A stretch of DNA of 64,000 nucleotides from an uncultured delta proteobacterium (GTDB lineage: Bacteria > Desulfobacterota > Syntrophia > Syntrophales > UBA8958): contig CAISJV010000082.1 in the NCBI GenBank assembly GCA_903885795.1, positions 1 to 64,000 on the forward strand, written 5' to 3'. This document shows, in pieces, positions 26,019 through 35,198 of this stretch. Positions within the stretch are counted from its first letter, which is position 1. Each line of letters starts with the position of its first letter. The notes under the pieces were generated by a model. That model had not been told where the DNA came from, searched no databases, and saw only the letters and a list, made by a program, of their open reading frames with translations. The position numbers and the translations under genes are program-made.

Positions 26019-26549
26019 TTAGATGTTACCGATTTTCTTAAGAACACGGCCGTAGTCTTCGCTTAGAGAATCTAAGATGCATAGAAATCCTTGTGGGTCA
26101 AAGCCGTGAAATCCCTCCCACTCGTCACCAGGTTTCCGTACCGGGTAGCGGAACAGGATGCTCGGCAAGGGATAGTCCTTCTTTAGCGCCTCAATCTCCG
26201 TCTCTGTCATTCCAAGTTGCTCCGTCTTAAACGGCACATCGAACCGAAATTCGGAGTTTGGATAGGCTACTCTATAGCTGACCTCTAAAGCTTCAAGACG
26301 GTGATGCACAAAATCAGCTTTGGGTTCCTTCACCAGAATTGCACCCTTCAAAAATAATTCTACCGAATGTGCAGCAAGCATCATTACAACGCATGCATTA
26401 GGCCATGTGCGGTTACTTACGTTATCTTTCATGCGAAGGCACATGTCGGTACTTGCCTGGAGATACGCTTTCGCATATTCGATATAGCGCATGGGCTCAG
26501 TGTGCTTTGCGATTTGCCAATTGCCAATCATTTCAAGATTTTCACACAT
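26019..26549 (-). CDS. HEPN-like helical protein
   Basis: 176 residues. VMMLAAHSVELFLKGAIL followed by FVHHRLEALEVSYR resembles HEPN-domain proteins, in which a helix with a histidine-containing pattern is followed by an H-x-L-x-x-L segment. The canonical R-x4-6-H ribonuclease motif is not evident, so it may be a non-catalytic member. The rest is unassigned (KDYPLPSILFRYPVRKPGDE). No partner gene is obvious, though it sits between DUF4160/DUF2442 and TPR genes on the same strand. Confidence 0.5.
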   Translation of the reverse strand: MCENLEMIGNWQIAKHTEPMRYIEYAKAYLQASTDMCLRMKDNVSNRTWPNACVVMMLAAHSVELFLKGAILVKEPKADFVHHRLEALEVSYRVAYPNSEFRFDVPFKTEQLGMTETEIEALKKDYPLPSILFRYPVRKPGDEWEGFHGFDPQGFLCILDSLSEDYGRVLKKIGNI

Positions 26550-26667
26550 CTGAACACGCCATTTATATTCCCTTGTTCACGCCCTATTTCGCAGCGTATA
26601 ATGACATCTTAAACTGATCGGGACAAAAACCTTCTTTCGCTACATAATGGGTGTTCCACATCCCGAA

Positions 26668-28272
26668 TCAACGGCAGTAACCCTTGCCATTAGCCCATTT
26701 GTAACCTATACAAACCCCCAGTTCACATGCCTTGCGGAGGGAAGAGCAACCCTCCTGTTTGTTGCCTCCGAGAAGGATGCCATTAACCCCCCGGTTGTTG
26801 TGGGCCTCGGCATAATCTGGTTTCAAGCGGATGGCCTCGTCATAGTCCGCGATAGCCAGTTTGTACAGTTCCAAGTGATCGTACGCATACCCCCGGTCGT
26901 AATAAGCACGTGCGATACGTTTTGAACCTGAATCAAATCCCTGTGCTTCGGCCATCTGCAAAGCCTTCGTCATTACTCTTATTCGTTCACTGTAGTCTTT
27001 TATAGCTTTCTCGTACTGACCCAACTTATCATATGCATCGCCTCGGTATTCTAATGCTCGCTCGCGGTCAAGTGAGGCTATATCATTAAGGGCTAAACCC
27101 TCTTTCCAATCGTGATCGTGATCGATGAGTACATTGTAGTTTTCAATGGCTTTTGGGTAATCACCTAAATTTGCGTATGCCTCCGCACGTAACCAATACG
27201 GCATCTCACTGCTATAAGGTTTTATAAGTCTTGCTAATGCGTCATAATCCAGAATGGCCTTTTTATACTGACCCACGCGATTATAGGCAACCCCGCGATT
27301 ATGATATGCAGCTGGTTTATGCGGGTTTCGCCTGACAGCCTCATCGAGATCCTGGAATGCAAGCTTTTGCTTACCTGATTTGAGATAAGCCTCTGCTCGT
27401 TGGTTGTAAGCCTCGATATTATCCGGCTGTACCTTGATCGCTTTGCTGAAATCTTGGAATGCTCGTTTTTGCTGACCTAATTCCAGATACGCCCATGCTC
27501 GTCTGTAATAAGCCGCACTATCGCGTGGTGCAAGACGAATAACCTGATTGTAGTCTTGGATTGCCTGATCATACTGTTCTATCACAGAATAATCCTCTCC
27601 CCGTAGCTTGTATGCTTCCAGGAAGTCTGGATAAAGGCGAATGGCCTCGTTCAGATATTTTATCCGTCCCTCAGCGGGAAGTGGTCCCGTTCCCTCTCCG
27701 CGCTGAGCCTTCTCAAGCCATTCTAATGCTGTCAGCTCACGGGAAACTTTCTGAAACTGCTTCTTTAATTTCTTAGTATCTTGACTTTTGGGGGCAGGTT
27801 GTCGGTTTTCCTCTTCGAGTTTTGCCAACCGCTGAAGTAAATCCCTAACCTGGGATTGGGATTGTTTGAGTTGCTCTATGTGCGTTTTGTCCTGGAGCAT
27901 TTTCCTGACACGATCTTCAAGAATCGACGGGTCTACATTAACCTTCACAACTACTTCAATCCCGAATCCGTCCCCGCTGACATAGTTCTTCTGAGAAATA
28001 ACTTCTGCCTGCAAAACGCCCGCAGTCAGTGCTAGTATTTCATCTTTATCAACTTTTGCGTCTTTTACGATTGTCAGGGCTTCCACATAAACCCCCGCCA
28101 TTTCCAATGCTTCCCGCTTCGCCTTGGCTATAGCGGCGATTCGGGCGTCATCTGCTGACTGACTGCCTCCGAAAGCTTGCTTGACGGTTTGGGTGATGGT
28201 TTGGATTTCTCCAATGGCTGGGACGGGGGGGAGTAACAAAAGAATCAAAAAGGTGGCGAGGATAGTTCTCAC
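26668..28272 (-). CDS. Exported TPR-repeat protein
   Basis: 534 residues starting at GTG (28272) with AGGAGG six bases upstream. Signal peptide ends near VPAIG-EI. Residues 25-125 resemble the N-terminal FlgT/LPP20-like domain (AKREALEMAGVYVEALTIVK, VLQAEVISQKNY). A coiled coil (LKQSQSQVRDLLQRLAKLEE) precedes about eight tetratricopeptide repeats (IQDYNQVIRLAPRDSAAYYR, AFQDFSKAIKVQPDNIEAYN and others), ending with a Sel1-like CSSLRKACELGVCIGYKWA. It probably forms a periplasmic scaffold; no specific partner is seen. Confidence 0.85.
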   Translation of the reverse strand: MRTILATFLILLLLPPVPAIGEIQTITQTVKQAFGGSQSADDARIAAIAKAKREALEMAGVYVEALTIVKDAKVDKDEILALTAGVLQAEVISQKNYVSGDGFGIEVVVKVNVDPSILEDRVRKMLQDKTHIEQLKQSQSQVRDLLQRLAKLEEENRQPAPKSQDTKKLKKQFQKVSRELTALEWLEKAQRGEGTGPLPAEGRIKYLNEAIRLYPDFLEAYKLRGEDYSVIEQYDQAIQDYNQVIRLAPRDSAAYYRRAWAYLELGQQKRAFQDFSKAIKVQPDNIEAYNQRAEAYLKSGKQKLAFQDLDEAVRRNPHKPAAYHNRGVAYNRVGQYKKAILDYDALARLIKPYSSEMPYWLRAEAYANLGDYPKAIENYNVLIDHDHDWKEGLALNDIASLDRERALEYRGDAYDKLGQYEKAIKDYSERIRVMTKALQMAEAQGFDSGSKRIARAYYDRGYAYDHLELYKLAIADYDEAIRLKPDYAEAHNNRGVNGILLGGNKQEGCSSLRKACELGVCIGYKWANGKGYCR

Positions 28273-28351
28273 AAAAACCTCCTGCGATTTGTCTTTGTCG
28301 AGAAGTAAGGGAAAACTCTTTGAATGTCAACAAGATTCCGGCCGATAGAAC

Positions 28352-29476
28352 TCATCCCAAATTCCCTCCCAGTTCCGCTTCAATCTCCTCAATCGTTGGC
28401 AGGCTGGATTTGAATTCATCTGGTAGGGATTGGGTGATTTGCCTTTCCCACTGGGCAACACCGATAGGCTTGCCGTAACCAGCCAGCGAATATTCAACCA
28501 CCATCTGTTCCTTATCCTTGACCAGCAAAAGACCAACCGATGGCTTGTCATCCGGATGCCGCAACAGATCATCCACCACATTCAGATAAAAGTTGAGCTG
28601 GCTGACATGACCTGGTTCGAATTTGCCCGCCTTCAGTTCAATCACCACATAACAGCGGAGCTTGAGATGGTAAAACAGCAGGTCGAGATAAAAGTCGCTG
28701 CCGCCAACCTCCAGCGGAACCTGCCGCCCCACGAAGGCGAAACCCTGGCCAAGCTCCAGCATAAACCGCTGGATATGGTCGATTAATTTTTGTTCCAGTT
28801 CGGCTTCGCGGCGCGGATCGGCCGTGCCCAGGAAGTCAAAAATGTAGGGGTCTTTGAAAATCTGGGCAGCCATGTCCGAATCAACTGGCGGGAGGGCAAC
28901 AGCGAAGTTGCTGATCGCCTTGCCTTGCCGCTCGTGCAGACGGGTTTCTATCTGAATGACCAGCATATCCTTGCCCATGCCAAGCTCCAGAGCCTTTTGG
29001 GCATACCAGAGCCTGGTTTCCGGGTCGCTGAGCTTATCCAGCAGGGTCAGATTGCTGCGCCAAGGCAATTGTGCAACGGTGCGTTGCACAATTGCCCGGT
29101 CCGGCCAGGCATCCGCAAATGTCCGCATATACTTGAGATTTCGCGGTGAGAATCCGGTCATATCGGGGAAGGCTTTTTTCAGGTCATAGGAGAGTCGGTC
29201 GATGACCTTGGTTCCCCAACCTTCTTGATTTTGACGTTCAAGAATGGATTGGCCGATGTCCCAATACATGAGCACCATGGCGGAGTTGGCAGACAACACC
29301 GCTCTGATGCGCTCGCGGGCGATACGTTCTTTCAATCCCGCAAAGAACGCCGCATATCCTGCGGGCATTTCCAGCAGGCTCGCCGGCACGGGCATCATCA
29401 CTTCAGGTTTTGAAGAGCCTCTTGTTTTTCGGACATTATCGGTTCTCTTTATGATTTCCTTATTTTTTTTCATCAT
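28352..29476 (-). CDS. YhcG/DUF1016 family PD-(D/E)XK nuclease protein
   Basis: 374 residues. The DUF1016 N-terminal domain (SAMVLMYWDIGQSILERQ, GWGTKVIDRLSYDLKKAFPD) is followed by the YhcG C-terminal nuclease domain with the PD-(D/E)XK core in GGSDFYLDLLFYHLKLRCYV then VIELKAGKFEPGHVSQ, where D, E and K are present. YhcG-type proteins are found near restriction systems and mobile elements, but their biological role is unsettled. It is isolated, with about 80 bases before the TPR gene on the same strand. GGGGGG upstream serves as binding site. Confidence 0.9.
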   Translation of the reverse strand: MMKKNKEIIKRTDNVRKTRGSSKPEVMMPVPASLLEMPAGYAAFFAGLKERIARERIRAVLSANSAMVLMYWDIGQSILERQNQEGWGTKVIDRLSYDLKKAFPDMTGFSPRNLKYMRTFADAWPDRAIVQRTVAQLPWRSNLTLLDKLSDPETRLWYAQKALELGMGKDMLVIQIETRLHERQGKAISNFAVALPPVDSDMAAQIFKDPYIFDFLGTADPRREAELEQKLIDHIQRFMLELGQGFAFVGRQVPLEVGGSDFYLDLLFYHLKLRCYVVIELKAGKFEPGHVSQLNFYLNVVDDLLRHPDDKPSVGLLLVKDKEQMVVEYSLAGYGKPIGVAQWERQITQSLPDEFKSSLPTIEEIEAELGGNLG

Positions 29477-29620
29477 CCCCCCAAAGGGTTCGTCAGATTC
29501 ATCTTGGTATTCCCGTAGTTAACATCGCTCACTATATGTGCTTTATATCATACAATAAACTCATATTATTTACAATCGGCAATTTTTTTATATTCCAGAG
29601 GTTAAAGCCCCCTTGATTCC

Positions 29621-30292
29621 ATGCTCAAAGTGTGTAAAGTGGCCTCCATGAAATGTTTCTCCTGTCCATCATTTGGCGAACCTGTAAAAACCCATTTTCC
29701 CACTAAAAATATTTCCTCGCTTATCTGCCTGTTTTTGATTGGTTTATTCTTTTTTGTGCCGGTCACGGCGATGGCGGATCCTCTGGAAATTCGGATCGGC
29801 AAAGATACCCTCCAATCCTTCATCGATGCTGCTTTCCCCCTGACCATTAAGCAGGAGATCATCATCCTCGACGCTATCAAAGTGCCGTTGGCGGTAACCC
29901 TGTCAAATCCCGGAAAATTGCAGTTTGATAAACGGGAAGACACCAAGACCACGGCCCTGACTATCGCCATGGATTTCGATGTGACCAGCAGCTCCGGACT
30001 GATTCAACAGGTCCGCGGCAGGGTGAACGGCCACATCAGTATATCTCTCTCCCCGGGACAGGAAGACATCCTCCTTGCCTTCCAGGGAATCCAGTTGGAT
30101 ATCTCTCCCTTGCTGAAGCTCGTCATCGCACCCTTATCCAAGCCCGTCAAGGTTCCTCTTCCGAAGATCATCCCTATCAAGATTCAGGACAATACTGTTT
30201 ACGGACGCTTCCAGGACCTCTCATTAACCGTTGATGGTGAGGTTCTGACTGTGAAGGGACAGGTCTATTTCTCAAAGAAACCGGACAAATGA
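29621..30292 (+). CDS. Exported protein of unknown function
   Basis: About 223 residues if translated from the ATG at 29621; an internal start at 29648 is equally possible. A long N-terminal region contains a hydrophobic export signal (SSLICLFLIGLFFFVPVTAMA-DP). The mature part has alternating strands (IVTLSNPGKLQF, GHISISLSPGQEDILLAFQG, LSLTVDGEVLTVKGQVYF), resembling beta-rich lipid-binding or DUF1439/DUF4403-like periplasmic proteins, but no family can be assigned. It runs opposite to the neighbouring flavoprotein gene and ends 29 bases before that gene's stop. Confidence 0.6.
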   Translation: MLKVCKVASMKCFSCPSFGEPVKTHFPTKNISSLICLFLIGLFFFVPVTAMADPLEIRIGKDTLQSFIDAAFPLTIKQEIIILDAIKVPLAVTLSNPGKLQFDKREDTKTTALTIAMDFDVTSSSGLIQQVRGRVNGHISISLSPGQEDILLAFQGIQLDISPLLKLVIAPLSKPVKVPLPKIIPIKIQDNTVYGRFQDLSLTVDGEVLTVKGQVYFSKKPDK

Positions 30293-30321
30293 ATTTGATC
30301 CCCACTCTGCCCCCCATGTCA

Positions 30322-31428
30322 CTACAAGCTACGCGGCTTTTTTCTCAACCAACGCCATGCCGCAATGAGCAGGTCCGGATGGTGGAGACCGACTTTCATT
30401 CTGATCCAGGGTTTTCTCATCGTCGCCGCTTGGAGCAGGTCATCGAAGTCCCCAAAGCTAAGGCGACGCATCTTTTTGATAATCAATGTTTCCAGGGTAA
30501 TTTTGTCTTTCATCAGCGCCAGCAGATTATTTCGATATGCGGCAACCCCCTGTTTCCCCTTCAATATTGTCTCCACCGCCAGGACCCCGCTGATACAGGC
30601 AAGATCAATCCCACCACCGTGGAGAGGCGAGGTAAGACCCGCCGCATCCCCGACCAGAAGAATATTTTCATGGACCAGGTCGGGAAGGATAGAGGCGGGA
30701 ATCAGCCCGCCCCCTTTCTTGAGGACGGTCGCCTTCCCCAGGGATTCTCTTTCCAAAACTTCATGAAGTAAACTCTTTATATCTAAAGTGAATTGCCTGT
30801 CAGCGCCTCCTGCATAAACCACTCCTACGTTCGCTGTCTGTTCATCCCTGGGGAAAATCCAGTAATAACCCGGGAGATATTCCGGCTTGATATGGGATAT
30901 GAATCCGACCTTGATCGTCTGCCGCAGGTGGGAAAAATCACCCTCCAGGACGTATTGATGGGCCAACAGACATTCCCGCTGATATTCCCGGGAAAATCCA
31001 TAGGCTCGAGACGTCACAGATGGCGCACCGCTCGCATCGAGGACCCAATCGTAATTGGTTTTTATTTCCACTAGCTTATGGGCGCTGATTTTTTCTCCCG
31101 TGCGAATGTCAACGCCGAGATTCGCCGCCTTTATTGCCAGATGCCGCTGCCAGGCGCGGCGATCCATCATCCAGAGGTTGCGGTAATCCCGGATGGCCAG
31201 CCGATGAACGCCCTGCGCCTCAAAGAGGATTGTCTCCACTCTATAGAGCAGACCGGCCTCGGGTTTTTCAAGGAGCCCCAGGGAATCAAAGATGCATTCG
31301 CCGCAGACGATATGATCGCCGATTTCTCCCTTCTCGAAGAGGACGACCTCCATACCCTGCCGGGCGGCGGCAATCGCCCCATACAGGCCTCCCGGCCCGC
31401 CGCCGATAATCGCCAGACGTAGGCCCAT
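30322..31428 (-). CDS. FAD-dependent oxidoreductase, geranylgeranyl reductase-like
   Basis: 368 residues. The N-terminal FAD-binding loop is IIGGGPGGLYGAIAAARQG and the second FAD motif is ILLVGDAAGLTSPLHGGGI, typical of the geranylgeranyl reductase/FixC family. GYYWIFPRDEQTANVGVV is a core strand segment of the group. Members saturate polyprenyl chains or act as flavin dehydrogenases of lipids and quinones. The electron donor and substrate are unknown. The gene stands alone. Confidence 0.85.
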   Translation of the reverse strand: MGLRLAIIGGGPGGLYGAIAAARQGMEVVLFEKGEIGDHIVCGECIFDSLGLLEKPEAGLLYRVETILFEAQGVHRLAIRDYRNLWMMDRRAWQRHLAIKAANLGVDIRTGEKISAHKLVEIKTNYDWVLDASGAPSVTSRAYGFSREYQRECLLAHQYVLEGDFSHLRQTIKVGFISHIKPEYLPGYYWIFPRDEQTANVGVVYAGGADRQFTLDIKSLLHEVLERESLGKATVLKKGGGLIPASILPDLVHENILLVGDAAGLTSPLHGGGIDLACISGVLAVETILKGKQGVAAYRNNLLALMKDKITLETLIIKKMRRLSFGDFDDLLQAATMRKPWIRMKVGLHHPDLLIAAWRWLRKKPRSL

Positions 31429-31614
31429 GATCGGTTATCCTAACCCTTTCCCCTGGCAGGCGATCTGGGCATAGCCCTCGGGCATCGATTTTCTTATAGC
31501 TTCTTCTGACATATTATTCCGTTTCAAAATCAAAGCGCTATCTTTGTTGGCATCGTCATCGGCTCCTTAAATAATATGCGGCACGCAATCATGCAACTTT
31601 TATTATTAAAATCT

Positions 31615-31644
31615 TTGACAAAACCAGCCTCGAAAGGATAGCTT
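31615..31644 (+). promoter_or_regulatory. Putative promoter of the TauE/SafE gene
   Basis: A perfect TTGACA (31615-31620) is followed 18 bases later by TAGCTT (31639-31644). The start codon is about 44 bases downstream. Confidence 0.4.
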
Positions 31645-31687
31645 AACAAGCCTGACCTTGGGGGCATGCCTGAATTTGAGGGGATAA

Positions 31688-32410
31688 ATGGAAACACTGG
31701 TCTATCTTGTCGTCATTATGCTGCTGGCCGGGTTTATCCAGGGATTTTCGGGCTTTGGCTCCGTTCTTCTCTCCCTGCCGCTGCTCGCCCTTTTTTTGGA
31801 TGTCAAGACAGCCATCCCCCTTGTGGCGCTGATGGGCGTCATACTGACCATCTTTCTCCTTATTCCCCTCTGGAAAGATCTGGAATGGCCCCGGATATGG
31901 CCGCTTTTAATCGGGGCCCTGCCCGGCGTTCCCATAGGCATCTTTATACTGAAATCGCTAAACAGTCGATTTCTTCTTACTTTTCTGGGATTGATTCTGG
32001 TCTGTTATTCCTCGTATAGCCTGCTCTTCAAGGTGGCCGGTCGAGAGCTGAACATACGCTGGGCCTATTTCAGCGGGTTTCTGGGAGGCTGCTTCGGCGG
32101 CGCCTTCAGCGCGGCGGGACCGCCGGTAATTGTTTATGTCTCCATCCAGTCCTGGCGCAAAGAACTTATAAAATCTACCCTGCAGGGGTTTTTTCTTGTC
32201 TCCGGCCTGATGGTCATTATCGGCCAGACCTTCACCGGTCTGATAACCGCTCAGGTGCTCAAACTTTTTCTCTACTCCCTCGCTCCCCTTGCCCTGGGGA
32301 CTTATACCGGTCATTTCTTTTTCGGAAAGATCCGGGAAGAGACCTACCGCCGGGTCATCCTGATCCTGCTGCTCTGCCTCGGCGTGTTCACCATCTGGAA
32401 TGCCGCTTAG
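31688..32410 (+). CDS. TauE/SafE family membrane transporter
   Basis: 240 residues with about eight hydrophobic helices. The N-terminal GFIQGFSGFGSVLLSLPLLAL and the mid-protein GFLGGCFGGAFSAAGPPVIV are the duplicated TauE/SafE family motifs. Such carriers export or import sulfite, sulfonates or organic acids such as sulfoacetate. GAGGGGA sits just before the ATG, and a promoter lies upstream. No sulfur-metabolism gene adjoins it, so the substrate is unknown. Confidence 0.9.
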   Translation: METLVYLVVIMLLAGFIQGFSGFGSVLLSLPLLALFLDVKTAIPLVALMGVILTIFLLIPLWKDLEWPRIWPLLIGALPGVPIGIFILKSLNSRFLLTFLGLILVCYSSYSLLFKVAGRELNIRWAYFSGFLGGCFGGAFSAAGPPVIVYVSIQSWRKELIKSTLQGFFLVSGLMVIIGQTFTGLITAQVLKLFLYSLAPLALGTYTGHFFFGKIREETYRRVILILLLCLGVFTIWNAA

Positions 32411-32560
32411 AGTTTGTCCGTAAATAACATTGTCCGAGGATCACGGGAAGATTTCCTTTCAGCTTTATATGGATAAGACGGGCCGGATGTGATATAGGCG
32501 CTCCCAATAATCACTACACGCTACATCTTTTTTCATCCTAAAATGCTTGGAGGCGAGTCT

Positions 32561-32860
32561 ATGGAAATCAAGATGCCCATCAAATTTCACGGCAACTATG
32601 TACTTTCGATCCGCAGCGGCGATCAGGAGGACCGGGAACGCTGCCAGAAGCTGACGATCCGACAGCTTGCCACGGAAGAACAGCAGCATGCCTACAAGAA
32701 TCTGTCCCCCGAAGAGACGCCCACCCACCAGATCACCTTTTACGATTTCGGGTGCAAGCGGATCATCGAGGGAATTATCAAGGAGAACGCTGAGGACAAG
32801 GCTTCCTTCCTGGTCAAGGAAAAGGAATACACCTTCATGCCCTTTGTACCCAGAGGCTGA
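32561..32860 (+). CDS. Small protein of unknown function
   Basis: 99 residues from the ATG at 32561, which has GGAGG at a good distance. Soluble and charged, no signal peptide. PIKFHGNYVLSIRSGDQED and FYDFGCKRIIEGIIKENAED are its most ordered segments. I do not recognise a family. It is followed 59 bases later by another small unknown gene on the same strand. Confidence 0.5.
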   Translation: MEIKMPIKFHGNYVLSIRSGDQEDRERCQKLTIRQLATEEQQHAYKNLSPEETPTHQITFYDFGCKRIIEGIIKENAEDKASFLVKEKEYTFMPFVPRG

Positions 32861-32919
32861 AGTCACAAGAAATATTAGAATTATTCACAACAGGGCCTTC
32901 TGGGCGCAGAGGAACATCC

Positions 32920-33198
32920 ATGCAGGCATACAGAATTCACAAGTTGATCATTGTCGCCGATATTAAAGAAGAAGCCTGTGACTTCTATCGCCAGGAAATA
33001 GGCGGCCTGCCAGATGTGATCGACATTGTTGATATGATTGAAGAGCTGCCCTCCTCGATGGAAGTGTGCTGTGACGACGGGACCGTTAAAACGATCAAAA
33101 CACGCATCAACGAGGAGATGGACGCCCGCAATGCTTGGCTGAATATGGGCGTCCCCTGCGATCTCCACTGGCCATTTGTCATCGGAACCCTGCCGTAA
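32920..33198 (+). CDS. Small protein of unknown function
   Basis: 92 residues. HKLIIVADIKEEACDFYRQE followed by CCDDGTVKTIKTRINEEMDA gives an alpha/beta pattern; a Cys pair (CC) and a second Cys near the end (VPCDLHW) could bind metal. No family recognised. Reasonable AGAGGA upstream. The gene is on the same strand as the 99-residue gene before it, and converges with the TrpF-like gene. Confidence 0.5.
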   Translation: MQAYRIHKLIIVADIKEEACDFYRQEIGGLPDVIDIVDMIEELPSSMEVCCDDGTVKTIKTRINEEMDARNAWLNMGVPCDLHWPFVIGTLP

Positions 33199-33310
33199 CA
33201 GACCAGCAATGATTCACACAATGTCATTGACTTAAGCGCTATGACGCCCCTCTTTATCCAAAGGGGGATTTGAAAGAGAAAAATCCTTAACTCAACGATA
33301 TTGGGGATTC

Positions 33311-34147
33311 TCACATATCGCTCCGTATTATCGAGGCCCCCATTAAGCTTTTCTCCGCCCGGCGAGCTTCGGCTATAAGGCGCTGCACTCTTTTGAAATC
33401 CTTACGAAAACGTATGGGCAGACCCTGCGGATCCAGGGCGTTGGTCCGGGTGCAACTGTCCACCCCGGCCGGAAGCGTCCTGGTAATCGCCACTGCTACA
33501 TTTTCCGGCCCCAGTCCCCCCGCCAGGATCACGGGCAGAGGACTTTTCTGCACCAGCCACGCCGCCAGCTCCCAATCACAAGTAGCGCCAGTGATGCCCA
33601 CAAAACCCGTTACCGGCTGCAGGGCGTCGCTTCCGTCCCCACCCGACACTCCGAAAACCGTATCGGTCATGAAGAAATCGCTGACGGGGGAAAAGAATTC
33701 GACGAAGGCGGCAATCCCGTCACGGAGCCCTGATTTCAGCCCCGGCGACATCCCAGGCCGGGTGGGAGCAATGGGCACAGAGCGGATAATTGCTGTTTTT
33801 GGAAACTTCTCCTTCACAACCTCTTGAAGTTTATAGAGTTCCTCCAGCCAGCGTGTCCGGGCAGTTTTCGCATCCGTCCGGAGGGGAATGTTTTCGCAAA
33901 AATGGATAATATCCGGCTCGTAATAGTCCAGAACCCGCAACACTTCATCCTCTGCACTGAATAGCGGGATCAGGCTGCTTTTTGCTGATGTCCCCGCTGT
34001 CAATCTGACCACCTCCCGGATGGCCGGATCGCGCCATTTTTTCCGATCCAGGATCACGCTGCCGATATGATCGACGCCCAACTCGATTAGTTGTTCCGCC
34101 TCCCCCGGATACTGGACTTCGTAAATCTGAACAATGATTTTCTGCAT
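33311..34147 (-). CDS. Divergent TrpF-like TIM-barrel protein
   Basis: 278 residues from the ATG at 34147 (AGGGAG upstream). VILAGGLGPENVAVAI and GVDSCTRTN correspond to the phosphate-binding end of phosphoribosylanthranilate isomerase, with IGSVILDRKKW and PDIIHFCE as earlier barrel strands. The N-terminal KICG motif with the catalytic cysteine of real TrpF is absent (MQKIIVQIYEVQYPG instead), and the protein is longer than TrpF, so it probably catalyses something else. It is transcribed away from the cobamide operon and shares its upstream region. Confidence 0.6.
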   Translation of the reverse strand: MQKIIVQIYEVQYPGEAEQLIELGVDHIGSVILDRKKWRDPAIREVVRLTAGTSAKSSLIPLFSAEDEVLRVLDYYEPDIIHFCENIPLRTDAKTARTRWLEELYKLQEVVKEKFPKTAIIRSVPIAPTRPGMSPGLKSGLRDGIAAFVEFFSPVSDFFMTDTVFGVSGGDGSDALQPVTGFVGITGATCDWELAAWLVQKSPLPVILAGGLGPENVAVAITRTLPAGVDSCTRTNALDPQGLPIRFRKDFKRVQRLIAEARRAEKSLMGASIIRSDM

Positions 34148-34358
34148 GTCTCCCTCTACTCTGCGGTCTTGATACGTTGCTGCTTCATCATGCCTTACTA
34201 CCTGCCCAGACCTACTATGTTTTCCCGCCGGGTTCAAGACCTATCATGGGCGATTCGTCCTCCCGGGCCAGCCGGGCGCCATCATTCTGCCTTACGCATT
34301 TCTTGACAAGACCCCGCCTCTGTGTTACCCAGCTATGCAATTTAAGGAATGAAATAAA

Positions 34359-35198
34359 ATGCTTATCCCGTCCCGAACGCTTCCGGCGCTGAAGGGTCGC
34401 TTACCCTTTCGCCTCGGCACGACCTCCTATATACTGCCTGACGTCATTGTCCCCAATGTCCGGTTTACAGGACCTTTTGTTGACGAAGTGGAGCTGGTCC
34501 TGTTTGAGAGCCGCTTTACGGACAATTTGCCAACACATAAAGAAATCGATGAGTTGAACAGCCTGGGCCGGGAATACGACCTGTCCTACAACGTGCATCT
34601 GCCAACGGACGTTTTTTTGGGCCATCCCGATTCAGAAATTCGCCAACAAGCCTGCAACACGATCCTGGGCTTTTACGAGCGCACCCTGCCCCTCAACCCA
34701 ACCTTATACGTCCTGCATCTGGAAAAGAACCCGCCGGGGGAATCAAAACATGATAATACCTCGGATTGGCAAGGTAATCTCCTCTCTTCCCTCGAATATC
34801 TCTTCGAACGGGGTATGCAGAGCAACTTGCTCGGCATCGAAAACATCGATTATCCCTTCCGGTGGATTTATCCGCTTATCAGAGAGTTTACCCTCAACGT
34901 ATGCCTTGATATCGGCCACCTCCTGGTGCAGCAGGAAGACCTGACCGCATACCTAGAAGCATATAACGAGGAGATCGCTATGGTGCACCTCCACGGCGTG
35001 GCAGGCCGGAAGGATCACCGGTCCCTGCAGGAGATATCTCACAACGACTGGCATATCATTTCAGAATTCTTGATAAATTATCGCGGCGGCGTATCCCTTG
35101 AGGTGTTTTCCCTTGAAGACCTGACCACCTCGATGGAGAGAATGTCCACCTTACTGACCTCCGCAATCGAAAGCGGAAATCCTGAGAGGAGAGCTTAA
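34359..35198 (+). CDS. cbiR: Cobamide-remodelling phosphodiesterase CbiR
   Basis: 279 residues of the sugar phosphate isomerase/AP endonuclease 2 TIM-barrel superfamily. RLGTTSYILPDVIVPNVRF, DEVELVLFESR, YNVHLPTDVFLG, LGIENIDYPF, CLDIGHLLVQ and MVHLHGVAGRKDHRSL contain the His, Glu and Asp ligands of that fold and agree with CbiR, first described in Akkermansia. CbiR cleaves the nucleotide loop of cobamides to give cobinamide phosphate, so the cell can attach a new lower ligand. Its last base is the first base of cobU, and cobT, cobS and cbiB follow, which fits that role. Confidence 0.82.
   Translation: MLIPSRTLPALKGRLPFRLGTTSYILPDVIVPNVRFTGPFVDEVELVLFESRFTDNLPTHKEIDELNSLGREYDLSYNVHLPTDVFLGHPDSEIRQQACNTILGFYERTLPLNPTLYVLHLEKNPPGESKHDNTSDWQGNLLSSLEYLFERGMQSNLLGIENIDYPFRWIYPLIREFTLNVCLDIGHLLVQQEDLTAYLEAYNEEIAMVHLHGVAGRKDHRSLQEISHNDWHIISEFLINYRGGVSLEVFSLEDLTTSMERMSTLLTSAIESGNPERRA

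Noticed and set aside
34148-34358. Cobalamin riboswitch upstream of cbiR
   Set aside because: No match to the conserved B12-box sequence; only a TTGACA without a good -10 is present.
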